Source: a virus
Strand: one strand, 5' to 3'
Virus record (IMG/VR): IMGVR_UViG_3300044821_000044
Coordinates: 1 to 46,784 of that record
Length of the DNA stretch: 46,784 nt
This document shows, piece by piece, positions 13,615-21,274 of the stretch. Position 1 is the stretch's first letter, and every line of letters begins with the position of its first letter. The notes beneath the pieces were generated by a model that was given only the letters and a program-made list of their open reading frames with translations, ran no database searches and was not told the DNA's origin. The translations under genes were made by a program, and so were the position numbers.

Positions 13615-16181
13615 ACCAACCCGCCGTCCATCTTCTGAAGTTTCCACCTCACCCCGTACTTGCTGTGGCCGTCGTGTACCAGCTTCAGCCCCGAGCCGAT
13701 CTTGTCCTTCGAGGCCCGTAGCCAGTACCCGACCTTGATCGGGTTCGTGGGCTCCGCGCACCCCATCTGCATCAGCGAGTCAGAGAGCACGTTGTGCTCA
13801 TCCGAGAGGCTGCCGACGATCCGCGCCATGTCGCCCGCGGTGAAGGTCCGGTCACCAAAGTTCGCGACCAGCCGCTCGAAGATCGGGCCGACGTTCCGGG
13901 TCTCGTCGTCCGTCTCATTCAGCTGCGTGATAACCGGGTCCGCCATACCGAGCCAGATCAGCGGGTCCCGCGCGAGCCGCGACCACCGCTCGAAGCTGGG
14001 TAGCGTCACCGGCATCTTCACGGTCCCGGACGTTGCGAGGTATGCCTTGATGATGGTCAGCGCGTCGACTAAGAGCGCGGCCCGGTGCTCCATCACGTAG
14101 GTCCGGGGGTTCTCGATCTTGAAGACACGCTCCCGCAGGTTCTCGGTGTTCGCATCCAGCCGGATCACGATGCTCCGCCGCGCGAGCGCTGAGACCGGCG
14201 TCAAGTTGTTGCCCGACGCCACCAGCACCGTCTTGTTCGGTATCGCGCTGGTGATGCTCTCACCCAGCTTCCGGTCCTTCCAGACCGCGCTCGTCAGGAA
14301 CGCCTCAAGCACCGATGACCGGACCTTGTTCCCGTCCGGGACGTTGTCGAACCATATCGATCTGTCACCCGCCATCAGGCACGCGTAGAGGGATTTACGT
14401 AGCTCGTCCTCGTCCGCCACCCAGGGCCGCAGCGCCGGCTCCGTCCCGTGTACGATCCGGGCCGCCATCTCCTGCAGCGTGCTCTTCCCGGTGCCGGCCA
14501 TCGGGGCGTCGTAGAAGTACATCGGGCACCGCTCCATCGCGAGCCGTGACGCCTCCGCGAGGATGTGGGACACGAACGCGGACTCGGAGGCCGCCTCCTT
14601 CCAGGGGAACTCGTTGAAGGGCTCACGCAGCCGCGCGAGCGCCGCCTGCGCCATCTCACGCGTCGGCCGCTCCGGTATCGGTGGGAAGGCGATGCTGGGG
14701 ACGTACAGCGTACGTGAGGCGGCGTCGTAGCCCGGCGCGTCGCAGATACTCCCGTCCTCGCGCAGGAACGGCGCCCGGGCGATGGCATCCAGCGGCCTGA
14801 AAGTTGTCCAGCTCCCGCGGTCGAGGAGGGTGTTGATGTGCTCCGCGCTCGGGGCCACCGGCCGCCACTCGCCCTGGCTCGCGACGTACTTCTGGAACTC
14901 GCAGATCTCACCGAACCGTATCCGGGCCCAGCCCTTCGTGGCGGGTATCAGCATCAGCGCGTCGGCGCTGCGCTGTATGGTCTCATCGGTGTGGGCCTCG
15001 GTGGTCCGCACCAGGTGCGACCCCTGCGTGTAGACCTCGGGGGTGATCGCCTGCTCCAGCTGCTTCGTGATGTTCGAGAACTCCGCCTCACTCAAGCGTA
15101 TCAGTGTCCGGGGATTCGCCGGCACCTCGGGTGGGACGACGTCGACCAGGGCGTCGGGCTCCGGCACGGGAGTGAACGCGGCCGGGTCCGCGACCTTCAT
15201 CATCCCGCGCTGGCGGGCCATGTTAAAAATGTGGCGGTAGTCGGTGCGCGGCTCCTGGCTGCGGTGGGAGGCCCACCAGGCTTCGGCGGCGCCTGGCTCG
15301 TAGCCTACAGCCTTCCGGCTGAAATCCAGCCACAGCTGCTCAGCGGGGCGGCTACCCTGCAGCGAGAGGAGTGCGTAGCCCGCCTCGCTCCAGGTGTCGT
15401 TGTCCTGTACCTTGTCGAGCAGGAACCGCAGGCACTGCAGGAGGTGCTGCCAGTCCTCCTCGGTTATCGTCGTCATCACCTCCGGGGGATTCTCCGGTGA
15501 TGGGCTCGACGCCGTCGCCGGAGCAGTCGGGGCGGGCGCTGTAGAACTCTTCGCATACTTTGTAGTCAGCGTCGACCAGACCTGATTCAGCTGATCCATT
15601 GTGATCGTCGGTATGGATGAAGGCAGCTCGGGCTCCCACTGATAGCGCACACCAGAGGAGTGCGTGCCACACGCTACGAACTGCTGGCCGTCGGCGAGGA
15701 GTTCGATGGCGGGCCCGCGCGGGCTCTCGTCCAGCTTGATCTTGCGCTTCTTGCACGTCTCCTCCATCCGAAACATCAGCAATCGCTTCGAGCTGTTGTC
15801 GCGCACGCGCGTCGGTAGGATCACGCCGAACGTGCGCTCGATGTCTTCGTTCACGTTGTCGGCGCGCTCGTCATCGATGTCGATGTCAAACGTATAGATG
15901 CCAGAGATCGGGCCAGTCCGCACGCACATGCTGAGGCGCCGGTCGCTCGACCAGTACGCCACCTCGGCGGGCGCGATCTCACGCTTCTGCCAGCCCGTGA
16001 GCCCGTGCGCCTCGCCGCGCCCGTTGAACATCGAGGGAATCTTCCCGATCTTCCCTTCGAGCGCGCTGCCATCCGCCACCTTGACGTCAGCCGAGTACGG
16101 GACGCACGGTAGCAGGTTCCCGCCTAATCCTAAGATCAGGTCGAAGTGATTCCACTCGTCAAGCGTAGCACCTGGGCTCAT
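13611..16181 (-). CDS. primase-polymerase/helicase fusion
   Basis: An 856-residue replication protein. The N-terminal prim-pol (archaeo-eukaryotic primase) domain spans about 1-210 with the metal-binding FDIDIDD at 98-104 and a later His-containing segment (ACGTHSSG). A PriCT-2-like linker domain (about 245-320) contains DTWSEAGYALLSL and WWASHRSQEPRTDY. The C-terminal part is an SF3/D5- or DUF3987-like ATPase with Walker A APMAGTGKST near residue 560, a Walker B-like SIWFDNV, an ASGNNL sensor segment and ARRSIVIRLD. It should unwind the fork and make primers. It overlaps the sigma-like gene downstream (ATGA) and the preceding gene upstream (TAATG). Confidence 0.88.
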   Translation of the reverse strand: MSPGATLDEWNHFDLILGLGGNLLPCVPYSADVKVADGSALEGKIGKIPSMFNGRGEAHGLTGWQKREIAPAEVAYWSSDRRLSMCVRTGPISGIYTFDIDIDDERADNVNEDIERTFGVILPTRVRDNSSKRLLMFRMEETCKKRKIKLDESPRGPAIELLADGQQFVACGTHSSGVRYQWEPELPSSIPTITMDQLNQVWSTLTTKYAKSSTAPAPTAPATASSPSPENPPEVMTTITEEDWQHLLQCLRFLLDKVQDNDTWSEAGYALLSLQGSRPAEQLWLDFSRKAVGYEPGAAEAWWASHRSQEPRTDYRHIFNMARQRGMMKVADPAAFTPVPEPDALVDVVPPEVPANPRTLIRLSEAEFSNITKQLEQAITPEVYTQGSHLVRTTEAHTDETIQRSADALMLIPATKGWARIRFGEICEFQKYVASQGEWRPVAPSAEHINTLLDRGSWTTFRPLDAIARAPFLREDGSICDAPGYDAASRTLYVPSIAFPPIPERPTREMAQAALARLREPFNEFPWKEAASESAFVSHILAEASRLAMERCPMYFYDAPMAGTGKSTLQEMAARIVHGTEPALRPWVADEDELRKSLYACLMAGDRSIWFDNVPDGNKVRSSVLEAFLTSAVWKDRKLGESITSAIPNKTVLVASGNNLTPVSALARRSIVIRLDANTENLRERVFKIENPRTYVMEHRAALLVDALTIIKAYLATSGTVKMPVTLPSFERWSRLARDPLIWLGMADPVITQLNETDDETRNVGPIFERLVANFGDRTFTAGDMARIVGSLSDEHNVLSDSLMQMGCAEPTNPIKVGYWLRASKDKIGSGLKLVHDGHSKYGVRWKLQKMDGGLV

Positions 16182-16588
16182 TATTGCACTGACGCCGTCG
16201 TCTCGCCCTCGTGGTGCTCCTCACCGTTCGGGAGGTGGCAGGGCATGTCGATGGTGACGAGGTGCTTCGGGTTTCCGATGGCCTCAGCCAGCCCCTTGAT
16301 CGCGGCGCGGGCTGCGTCGTCGAGGGGGCCGGGGACGTTGTCGATGACGCCATCAGACTGCACAATCAGGACACCGAGCAGCTTCCCGCAGTCCTTGATC
16401 GCGATCAGCGAGATGGGGGTAATCGATGCCGATGCCGATGCCGATGCCGACGGCTTCGGGGCCACAACGATGACGGGTGCTGGGTCGGGCTTCGGTGTCT
16501 GCTTGAGGTTGTTCAGGAAATAGAAACCACCCAGAACAGCGAGGAAGGACAGGGCCGCGGAACCTACAACTATGACAAGTGAGCGCAT
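16181..16588 (-). CDS. membrane-anchored hypothetical protein
   Basis: A 135-residue protein from the ATG at 16588 (AGGAGTAAATTG upstream). It has an N-terminal membrane anchor (LVIVVGSAALSFLAVLGGFY, about 4-23), a proline/alanine/serine spacer with a perfect SASASASAS run, and a compact domain beginning ITPISLIAIKDCGKLLGVLI with one later cysteine. The spacer is encoded by a 6-bp tandem repeat (GATGCC on the plus strand near 16427-16450), a likely length-variable site. Probably periplasmic; function unknown. Confidence 0.65.
   Translation of the reverse strand: MRSLVIVVGSAALSFLAVLGGFYFLNNLKQTPKPDPAPVIVVAPKPSASASASASITPISLIAIKDCGKLLGVLIVQSDGVIDNVPGPLDDAARAAIKGLAEAIGNPKHLVTIDMPCHLPNGEEHHEGETTASVQ
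16427..16450. repeat. hexanucleotide tandem repeat
   Basis: GATGCC is repeated about four times on the plus strand, inside the serine/alanine spacer of the membrane-anchored protein. Changes in copy number would lengthen or shorten the spacer without a frameshift. Confidence 0.7.
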
Positions 16589-16839
16589 CAATTTACTCCT
16601 GGTTGAGATGTGCGGAAACATTCGAGGAAGATGTCGTCGACCTCGAATCTGACGGTGTCTGGCGGGCAGACGTTATCGGATGGTGTTCTGCCCTGGCCCC
16701 AGTTCGTGAGGCTGTCCACGGGCCTGTGCGGCAGCCCGCGGTGATACGGGAGCGCGGCGGCGCATATGATCGCGAGCACGGCCACCCAGAACCAGGCTAG
16801 GCCGCGTAGGATGCGCTCGCAGTAGGTAACCGGGTGCAT
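16588..16839 (-). CDS. small membrane protein
   Basis: An 83-residue protein from the ATG at 16839 (CAGGAGACTCT upstream). One transmembrane segment (GLAWFWVAVLAIICAAAL, about 13-30) is followed by a soluble tail with two cysteines (NVCPPDTV, FLECFR). It overlaps the next gene as TGATG. It is the first gene after a strong promoter candidate. Confidence 0.65.
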   Translation of the reverse strand: MHPVTYCERILRGLAWFWVAVLAIICAAALPYHRGLPHRPVDSLTNWGQGRTPSDNVCPPDTVRFEVDDIFLECFRTSQPGVN

Positions 16840-16864
16840 AGAGTCTCCTGTTGCTGATAATCTC

Positions 16865-16892
16865 AAGTTAACACAGTGCGCTTCACTGTCAA
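16865..16892 (-). promoter_or_regulatory. sigma-70-type promoter candidate
   Basis: On the minus strand a perfect -35 TTGACA (16892-16887) and a -10 TAACTT (16870-16865) are separated by 16 bases. It lies 25 bases before the start of the 83-residue membrane protein and would drive the primase-helicase and replication genes by host RNA polymerase. Confidence 0.5.
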
Positions 16893-16900
16893 GTACCGCA

Positions 16901-16943
16901 GGCTGGCGACATTCACAGGGGCTGTACCCTCCTGTCGCCAGCC
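16901..16943. other. 11-bp perfect inverted repeat beside the promoter
   Basis: GGCTGGCGACA (16901-16911) pairs perfectly with TGTCGCCAGCC (16933-16943), and the loop contains a further GGGG/CCCT match. It sits just upstream of the promoter candidate. No U-tract follows in the leftward direction, so an operator or RNA hairpin is more likely than an intrinsic terminator. Confidence 0.5.
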
Positions 16944-16966
16944 CACTTCCGGCTGCGGTGTCTAGA

Positions 16967-17164
16967 TCACCCAGCCAGCTTGCTCGTTTCCCCGATCAGA
17001 TCGAGATTACTTTCGCTCGTGACCACGTCCTTTGGCAGCGACATGAAATACTGCTTCGCGTGCTGCACGCAGAGCCTCGTGTGGATGTGCCCGGGGTTCT
17101 CGCTCACAACACAGCCGCAGGGCTCGATGCGCTGGTGTGCCGGCGGCGGAGTAGGCTTGTTCAT
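16967..17164 (-). CDS. hypothetical protein with Cys/His motif
   Basis: A 65-residue protein with EPCGCVVSENPGHIHTRLCV then QHAKQY, a Cys/His arrangement that could bind zinc. It overlaps the upstream gene as ATGA. It is the last gene before the hairpin and promoter. No family is recognised. Confidence 0.6.
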   Translation of the reverse strand: MNKPTPPPAHQRIEPCGCVVSENPGHIHTRLCVQHAKQYFMSLPKDVVTSESNLDLIGETSKLAG

Positions 17165-17400
17165 TGCTTCGCCTCGGCATCAGCAGCGCAGTCCCATTTG
17201 CGAGCGCTCGCGTGCGCGTGTCGCCGCGCTTCCATAGCGGCAGCTCGTTTGCTTGGGAATAGTTCCGGCTTTTGAATGTGGGCCAAGTCTGGTCGGTGCC
17301 GTAGCGAGTGCTCAGAGGCCCACGCTCCGCAGGTGAGTAGCACCCATTCGTTAATGCCGCCCTTGGTGTTTTCCGTTTGCATGCTGACTGCATATTTCAT
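17161..17400 (-). CDS. hypothetical protein
   Basis: A 79-residue protein with a strong ribosome-binding site (GAGGAGACAGCC). The N-terminal strands (MKYAVSMQTENTKGGINEWV) and a later FPSKRAAAMEARRHAHA helix resemble small phage proteins of a SPOR-like or ferredoxin-like size, but no family is assigned. Confidence 0.6.
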   Translation of the reverse strand: MKYAVSMQTENTKGGINEWVLLTCGAWASEHSLRHRPDLAHIQKPELFPSKRAAAMEARRHAHASARKWDCAADAEAKQ

Positions 17401-17424
17401 GGCTGTCTCCTCAGTCTCCTCGTG

Positions 17425-17628
17425 TTACCAGATGTTGCCGGCGCTCGCTATGATACGGCGCACCGTTGACTCTTGCAATCCCAGCTTGTCCGCGGCGATC
17501 TCTATCGCCAGATCGTGGCCGCACCAGTCGGTGATCTCGTTCTTGTACGTCTGCACGATGTGCGCAATCGCCTCCTCCAGCGCCAGCGCCCGGCGGCGGT
17601 GTGCGAAGAAATCGGCTACGGTCTCCAC
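17425..17628 (-). CDS. helix-turn-helix hypothetical protein
   Basis: A 67-residue protein starting at GTG 17628 (GAGGTGCCGCT upstream). The C-terminal part AIEIAADKLGLQESTVRRII is a good helix-turn-helix, so it may be a small DNA-binding regulator. The N-terminal helix contains RRRALALEEA. The longer frame to 17694 overlaps a real membrane-peptide gene and is rejected. Confidence 0.6.
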   Translation of the reverse strand: METVADFFAHRRRALALEEAIAHIVQTYKNEITDWCGHDLAIEIAADKLGLQESTVRRIIASAGNIW

Positions 17629-17747
17629 AGCGGCACCTCGTAGATGACCATCGCCGCGAGCCCGATGAAGAAAATCGCAGCGATGAAGAGGCACGCGATC
17701 TCGTACCGCATGAAGCTGTCGTGGCGCTGAGTGAGTGAGCGCTTCAT
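17616..17747 (-). CDS. 43-residue membrane peptide
   Basis: A small protein with a polar N-terminus (MKRSLTQRHDSFMRYEIA) and one transmembrane segment (CLFIAAIFFIGLAAMVIY). It overlaps the preceding gene as ATGA and the next gene by 13 bases. Function unknown. Confidence 0.6.
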   Translation of the reverse strand: MKRSLTQRHDSFMRYEIACLFIAAIFFIGLAAMVIYEVPLWRP

Positions 17748-17950
17748 GGCTTCACCTCAAACCGTATCGCACTGTATCGCGACACGGGTGGTGTGGCATC
17801 CGATTGCGATGCGTACTTCGCGACGTGTGCGGCGTTGCGAACGGCGTGTACCGCCATCCAGTAACCCGCGGCCGCGTCACCTACCAGCTTGTACGGCTGC
17901 GTCGCCAGTAGCTCGTCCAGGTTCTTCAGGAACAGGTCGAACTTATCCAT
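17744..17950 (-). CDS. hypothetical protein
   Basis: A 68-residue protein from the ATG at 17950 (GAGGAGAATCTGAAC upstream). It is helical (MDKFDLFLKNLDELLATQ, then AAGYWMAVHAVRNAAHVA). No family is recognised. Confidence 0.6.
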   Translation of the reverse strand: MDKFDLFLKNLDELLATQPYKLVGDAAAGYWMAVHAVRNAAHVAKYASQSDATPPVSRYSAIRFEVKP

Positions 17951-18116
17951 GTTCAGATTCTCCTCGTCGCGCTGCCTTGAAGCCGGCCCAGTAGCCGCGC
18001 TCATAGTCCGCGCTCTTGTAGGCGAAGTCCTGGTCGCTCGACTCCTGGGTGCGGCCATCGTGCAGGCCGCGACGGTAGCCGCGCTCGAATTGCTCGCTGG
18101 GGCTGCCGATGATCAC
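17943..18116 (-). CDS. 57-residue hypothetical protein
   Basis: It starts with GTG in a GTGA overlap. The sequence repeats a FERGYRRGLHDG / YERGYWAGFKAA pattern, two copies of an R/G-Y-G helix motif known from small phage proteins of unknown role. It overlaps the next gene by eight bases. Confidence 0.55.
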   Translation of the reverse strand: MIIGSPSEQFERGYRRGLHDGRTQESSDQDFAYKSADYERGYWAGFKAARRGESEHG

Positions 18117-18313
18117 TTCGCCAGCTCCTCAAGTAGGCGGTCGGCGAGCCTGACGGCGTCGGCCACCGAGGGCAGCCTGCCGTCCGGGGTGACCGAGAAG
18201 CTGCCGCCCAGGATGTGGAGCGCCATGTACTCACGCTTGCTCAGGCCCGTGTGCGGGCTGTGCGGAACCGGGTGCGCGGGCTCCCACCCCTTGCGCAATT
18301 CGAGGGGGATCAT
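18113..18313 (-). CDS. hypothetical protein
   Basis: A 66-residue protein from the ATG at 18313, which overlaps the upstream stop as ATGA; a second ATG at 18325 adds four residues. The C-terminal half (PSVADAVRLADRLLEELAK) is a long helix. No family is recognised. Confidence 0.6.
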   Translation of the reverse strand: MIPLELRKGWEPAHPVPHSPHTGLSKREYMALHILGGSFSVTPDGRLPSVADAVRLADRLLEELAK

Positions 18314-18669
18314 GACTGCCCCCATGCGCCAGGGAACTGCGCCGCCAGCTGCCGCTCCAGGTTCTCCTGGTGCGCGATGCTGAAGACGCCGGGGGCGGCG
18401 ACCGCCGGGACACCGTACTCGACGCTGTCGTCCTCCAGGTTCTCGCCGCGCATCCAGTCGATGCCTACACCCTTCAGGAGGTTCAGGTGCTCCAGGAGCG
18501 CGCCCCGGCTGCGTGCCACACCGCGCGGCACGAACTGCTCGGGGAGCCCGTAGTCGGGGGCCGCCTTGGCCTGCGCCAGCGCCTCATCGATCGTGCCGCT
18601 GAAGACCACGCCCATGTAGCGGGGGTCATTGCTCAGGGGTCTCACGTCGCCGTCAAATTTGTTCGCCAT
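18310..18669 (-). CDS. hypothetical protein
   Basis: A 119-residue protein from the ATG at 18669 (AGGAGATTGAAA upstream). The N-terminal part (SNDPRYMGVVFSGTIDEALA) is mixed alpha/beta, and the rest is helical with an ENLEDDSVEYGV turn. No family is recognised. Confidence 0.6.
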   Translation of the reverse strand: MANKFDGDVRPLSNDPRYMGVVFSGTIDEALAQAKAAPDYGLPEQFVPRGVARSRGALLEHLNLLKGVGIDWMRGENLEDDSVEYGVPAVAAPGVFSIAHQENLERQLAAQFPGAWGQS

Positions 18670-18685
18670 TTTCAATCTCCTAGTT

Positions 18686-18931
18686 TTAGTAAATTACGCG
18701 ACCGATCAGTTCGTTGATGTCCTTGCCAGCGTCCGCGGCGCGGAAGCCAGCGGAGCTGGCAGCGGCCTCGTACATCGCGTCCCAGTATGCGTCCGTCCAG
18801 TCAGCCTTCAGGAGCGAGCGCTCGATGTTCTCGCGGTCCACTCCTGGGTCAGCCAGGTAGAGGCCGGTCACTTTCTCGGCGCTCGCCAGAGCGATCTGTA
18901 GATCTTCGTATTTCTGTTTGCTGCTGTTCAT
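18686..18931 (-). CDS. hypothetical protein
   Basis: An 81-residue acidic, helical protein (NSSKQKYEDLQIALASAEKV). A perfect TATAAT (minus strand, 18957-18952) lies about 20 bases upstream, but the matching -35 is weak (TGTGAT). No family is recognised. Confidence 0.6.
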   Translation of the reverse strand: MNSSKQKYEDLQIALASAEKVTGLYLADPGVDRENIERSLLKADWTDAYWDAMYEAAASSAGFRAADAGKDINELIGRVIY

Positions 18932-18983
18932 GGGTCCAACTATACGCGATCATTATAAGGAAAGCGAGACCTACATCACACTT

Positions 18984-19271
18984 TCAGTACGTCGCCACCA
19001 CTTCCCTGGAGATCTTCGGCGCTGGATTCAGCAGCTCCTGCACGCGCCGCTCGGCCCCCTCCAGCGTACGGTAGCCGTCCCCCTGCTCCGCCGGCAGCCA
19101 TACGTCATCGTCACATGCCCAGTGCGATGTGAACACCTCAACCTGGAAGCGCAGGTACGCGCCATCCTCCACTACCTTCACGATGCGGTATCGTGGCTGC
19201 TGTGCGGGCTGCGGCGCCGTCTTCATCTCCACACCGAACTGTCTCAGCATTTTGTCCCATAGTCTGCTCAT
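18984..19271 (-). CDS. hypothetical protein
   Basis: A 95-residue protein with a strong ribosome-binding site (CCAGGAGGCGAT) overlapping the previous stop. It is beta-strand-rich (RYRIVKVVEDGAYLRFQVEV), then YRTLEGAERRVQELL. This looks like a small strand-strand-helix fold. No family is recognised. Confidence 0.6.
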   Translation of the reverse strand: MSRLWDKMLRQFGVEMKTAPQPAQQPRYRIVKVVEDGAYLRFQVEVFTSHWACDDDVWLPAEQGDGYRTLEGAERRVQELLNPAPKISREVVATY

Positions 19272-19528
19272 ATCGCCTCCTGGTCTGTAAATTCGCTGGT
19301 GTCCGTGTACTCAGTGGGCTCACCCAGCCGGCGGATGTACGCCTTCCCGCCGTCGACCGCGAAGTTGAAGGTTAGCTCAGGCTCTTGGGAGAGTACCCCG
19401 TCCACCCACGCGAGCGCCTTGCGTGGCACCTTCGGGCAGTAGTGTGGCCGGAAGTCGTGCCGGTGCGTGGACTCAATCTCCTGCCCGCAGTGATTGCAGC
19501 GAGCGCTGTTGCGGATGATAGCGCTCAT
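19268..19528 (-). CDS. DUF7695-like zinc-binding protein
   Basis: An 86-residue protein starting at the ATG at 19528 (ATGA overlap with the previous gene). ARCNHCGQEIESTHRHDF and a later HYCPK give a zinc-binding N-terminal half; VDGGKAYIRR is the usual C-terminal signature of this phage family. Such small zinc proteins are common in phage early regions and have no known function. Confidence 0.65.
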   Translation of the reverse strand: MSAIIRNSARCNHCGQEIESTHRHDFRPHYCPKVPRKALAWVDGVLSQEPELTFNFAVDGGKAYIRRLGEPTEYTDTSEFTDQEAI

Positions 19529-19797
19529 TGGCATGAGGCCGGGCTAGCTGCGCAGTTCGGTGGCGTGATGTGCTCACGGTTACGGTCGCGCCCGTCGTGG
19601 CCGCTGTTCGCCTCTATCGTGGCGGCCACGCTCCCCACCACGATCGCGCCGGCTACAGTACACACGAGCGGGTGCTCGCGGCAGGTGGCGCAGCCCCCTA
19701 CGAGGAGTACGAGCCAGATGAAGAGCGCCCACATGATCAGGGTGATTGGTATCGCGAACTTCAGGCCGTCGTTGAAGGGGTTGCCTCGGTTCTTCAC
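19525..19797 (-). CDS. putative membrane protein or lipoprotein
   Basis: A 90-residue protein that starts with GTG in a GTGA overlap with the DUF7666-like gene. The longer frame upstream reads through the repeat array and is not real. After a short basic N-terminus comes a hydrophobic segment (ITLIMWALFIWLVLLVGGC) ending in a lipobox-like LVGGC, then a second hydrophobic stretch (VCTVAGAIVVGSVAATI). It may be lipid-anchored or span the membrane twice. Confidence 0.55.
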   Translation of the reverse strand: MKNRGNPFNDGLKFAIPITLIMWALFIWLVLLVGGCATCREHPLVCTVAGAIVVGSVAATIEANSGHDGRDRNREHITPPNCAASPASCQ

Positions 19798-20459
19798 TTC
19801 AGTGTCTCCGCGAACTTCGCGTCTACCGCATCTTGTAATCTCTTCCGGGCCGCGCTCTCGGCCGCGGTCCAAGCCGCGCTCCTGGCCGCGGTCCAAGCCG
19901 CGCTCTCGGCCGCGCTCTCGGCCGCGCTCCTGGCCGCGCTCTCGGCCGCGGTCCAAGCCGCGCTCCTGGCCGCGCTCTTGGCCGCGCTCTCGGCCGCGCT
20001 CTCGGCCGCGCTCTCGGCCGCGGTCCAAGCCGCGCTCCTGGCCGCGCTATCGGCCGCGCTCCAAGCCGCGCTCCAAGCCGCGCTCCTGTACTGCTCATCG
20101 CCAGTCTCCAGCCAATGGCGAACTGCCGGCGGCACCTCTGACTTCCAAAGATGTATGACGCTCAACGCGGACGCGCGAGCATCATCTCGAAGTAGCTGCG
20201 TTGCGTCGAAGCGGGCCACTATCTTGCGGCTGCGGGCGCATACCTTGTCGCTCTGCGACTCGATTTTACCGCGTAGCTCGACCAGGCACAGCGTCGGACC
20301 TGGTGCGTATTGGAGCGCATCTGATACATGTTCGGATGCGTGTAGACCGTTGCTGCAGCATTCGATCTCACCCTTGACCGTGATCCACTCACCGTCTTTA
20401 GGTATCGGCGAGCCGTCGCGTAGGGTGTCGCCGACAAAGTGATAGTAGCGTTTTCTCAT
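19794..20459 (-). CDS. DUF7666-like protein with alanine-rich repeat tail
   Basis: A 221-residue protein from the ATG at 20459 (GGAGATTGAA upstream). Residues 1-120 match a widespread phage/plasmid family: YHFVGDTLRDG, GLHASEHVSDALQYAPGPTL, CLVELRG and RHWLETGDEQYRSAA are its landmarks. Residues 122-205 are tandem alanine-rich pentads (AAWSA, AAESA, AAWTA), which should form a long helix or solenoid. The family is often found beside replication or anti-defence genes, but its function is not established. The repeat tail is encoded by a 15-bp DNA repeat. Confidence 0.7.
   Translation of the reverse strand: MRKRYYHFVGDTLRDGSPIPKDGEWITVKGEIECCSNGLHASEHVSDALQYAPGPTLCLVELRGKIESQSDKVCARSRKIVARFDATQLLRDDARASALSVIHLWKSEVPPAVRHWLETGDEQYRSAAWSAAWSAADSAARSAAWTAAESAAESAAESAAKSAARSAAWTAAESAARSAAESAAESAAWTAARSAAWTAAESAARKRLQDAVDAKFAETLK
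19845..20092. repeat. 15-bp tandem repeat array
   Basis: About 16 copies of a degenerate 15-bp unit of the form GCCGCGCTC(T/C)(C/T)GG or GCCGCGGTCCAA plus spacer. Two unit types alternate in runs. The array encodes the alanine-rich tail of the DUF7666-like protein. Because the unit length is a multiple of three, several other frames stay open across it, producing long spurious ORFs. Confidence 0.85.
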
Positions 20460-20554
20460 TTCAATCTCCAGAGTTTGCGGTTGATCAGGCGCTGCAGCCA
20501 ATCCAGGAGCAGCTGCAGGGCGAATGCGGCGGTGAGTATGCAGAGGTAGATCAC
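20456..20554 (-). CDS. 32-residue membrane peptide
   Basis: A GTG-start micro-protein (GTGA overlap) with a transmembrane segment (IYLCILTAAFALQLLLDWL) and a basic C-terminus (RLINRKLWRLK). It ends in an ATGA overlap with the DUF7666-like gene. Overlaps on both sides support it. Confidence 0.55.
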   Translation of the reverse strand: MIYLCILTAAFALQLLLDWLQRLINRKLWRLK

Positions 20555-20736
20555 GACGCCGCCCGGTGCGCTGCGGCGGTCGCGCGGGCACGGAAGTCGG
20601 CCCATATCGCATCCAGCGTCTCGGCCTTCGTGAGCCAGGTGCTGCGTGGCAGGCTCGCGTCCGGGCGGGCGAAGGTGAACAGGTCCTTGCCGGGCATGCG
20701 GAGCATGCTGTAGCCGGCGGGTATGGTCTGGCTCAT
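20551..20736 (-). CDS. hypothetical protein
   Basis: A 61-residue protein (MSQTIPAGYSMLRMPGKDLF, then TKAETLDAIWADFRARA) that starts in an ATGA overlap. No family is recognised. Confidence 0.55.
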   Translation of the reverse strand: MSQTIPAGYSMLRMPGKDLFTFARPDASLPRSTWLTKAETLDAIWADFRARATAAAHRAAS

Positions 20737-21029
20737 GACGCGTACAGCCAGCTGGTGCTGTAGGCGGCGAGGTCGAAGCCTCGGGCAACCGAGCCGCTCA
20801 CCACATCGTCCACCGTGGCGCGCACGCCCTTGGCCGGCGCCTTGTAGCCCGCGGCCTTGTAGATCCTCCGCTCGCGGCTTGTCAGCGCCTCGCCCGAATT
20901 GTCGAGCGAGCCGGCGGCGGCCTTGCGTTTTATGCTCGCCAACTCCTCGATAGCTTGCTGAGGGGTAACGCGCCGGCCGTAGTATTTGGCTACGATGCGC
21001 GTTATTGTTTTTATGTCAACGGCGCGCAT
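20733..21029 (-). CDS. hypothetical protein
   Basis: A 98-residue basic protein. The N-terminal helices (DIKTITRIVAKYYGRRVTPQ, then QAIEELASIKRKAAAG) could form a small DNA-binding domain. It begins directly after the stop codon of the preceding gene. No family is recognised. Confidence 0.6.
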   Translation of the reverse strand: MRAVDIKTITRIVAKYYGRRVTPQQAIEELASIKRKAAAGSLDNSGEALTSRERRIYKAAGYKAPAKGVRATVDDVVSGSVARGFDLAAYSTSWLYAS

Positions 21030-21242
21030 TTAGCGTACCCCGAACCCGTCGGGCGTCATGCTGGCAATTACCACGCGGGGCCGATAGCCGGGCGCCGTTG
21101 CGTAGAACCCGCCGGCCATGCCCGTCTTACCGTTGGCCCATTTGACGGGATTGGGGCCGAACTCCCACGCGCCCACGGTCGCTGTTGGGTTGGCGCGGGT
21201 AAACATCGCTACCGCTTTACGTTTGAATTGGGCTTTTGTCAT
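21030..21242 (-). CDS. hypothetical protein
   Basis: A 70-residue basic protein with a clear ribosome-binding site (GAGGAGTGACG). Its layout is a basic helix (KAQFKRKAVAMFTRANP) followed by beta-rich sequence (WEFGPNPVKWANGKTGMAGG). No family is recognised. Confidence 0.6.
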   Translation of the reverse strand: MTKAQFKRKAVAMFTRANPTATVGAWEFGPNPVKWANGKTGMAGGFYATAPGYRPRVVIASMTPDGFGVR

Positions 21243-21274
21243 CGCTCGTCACTCCTCGTTTTCGGTACGTGTTC

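Noticed and set aside
19385-20442. Long plus-strand and alternative minus-strand ORFs with RPRSRPRS, AALSAALLAAL or RERGRERG repeats
   Set aside because: They are by-products of the 15-bp repeat staying open in several frames; only the DUF7666-like frame has a recognised domain and ribosome-binding site.
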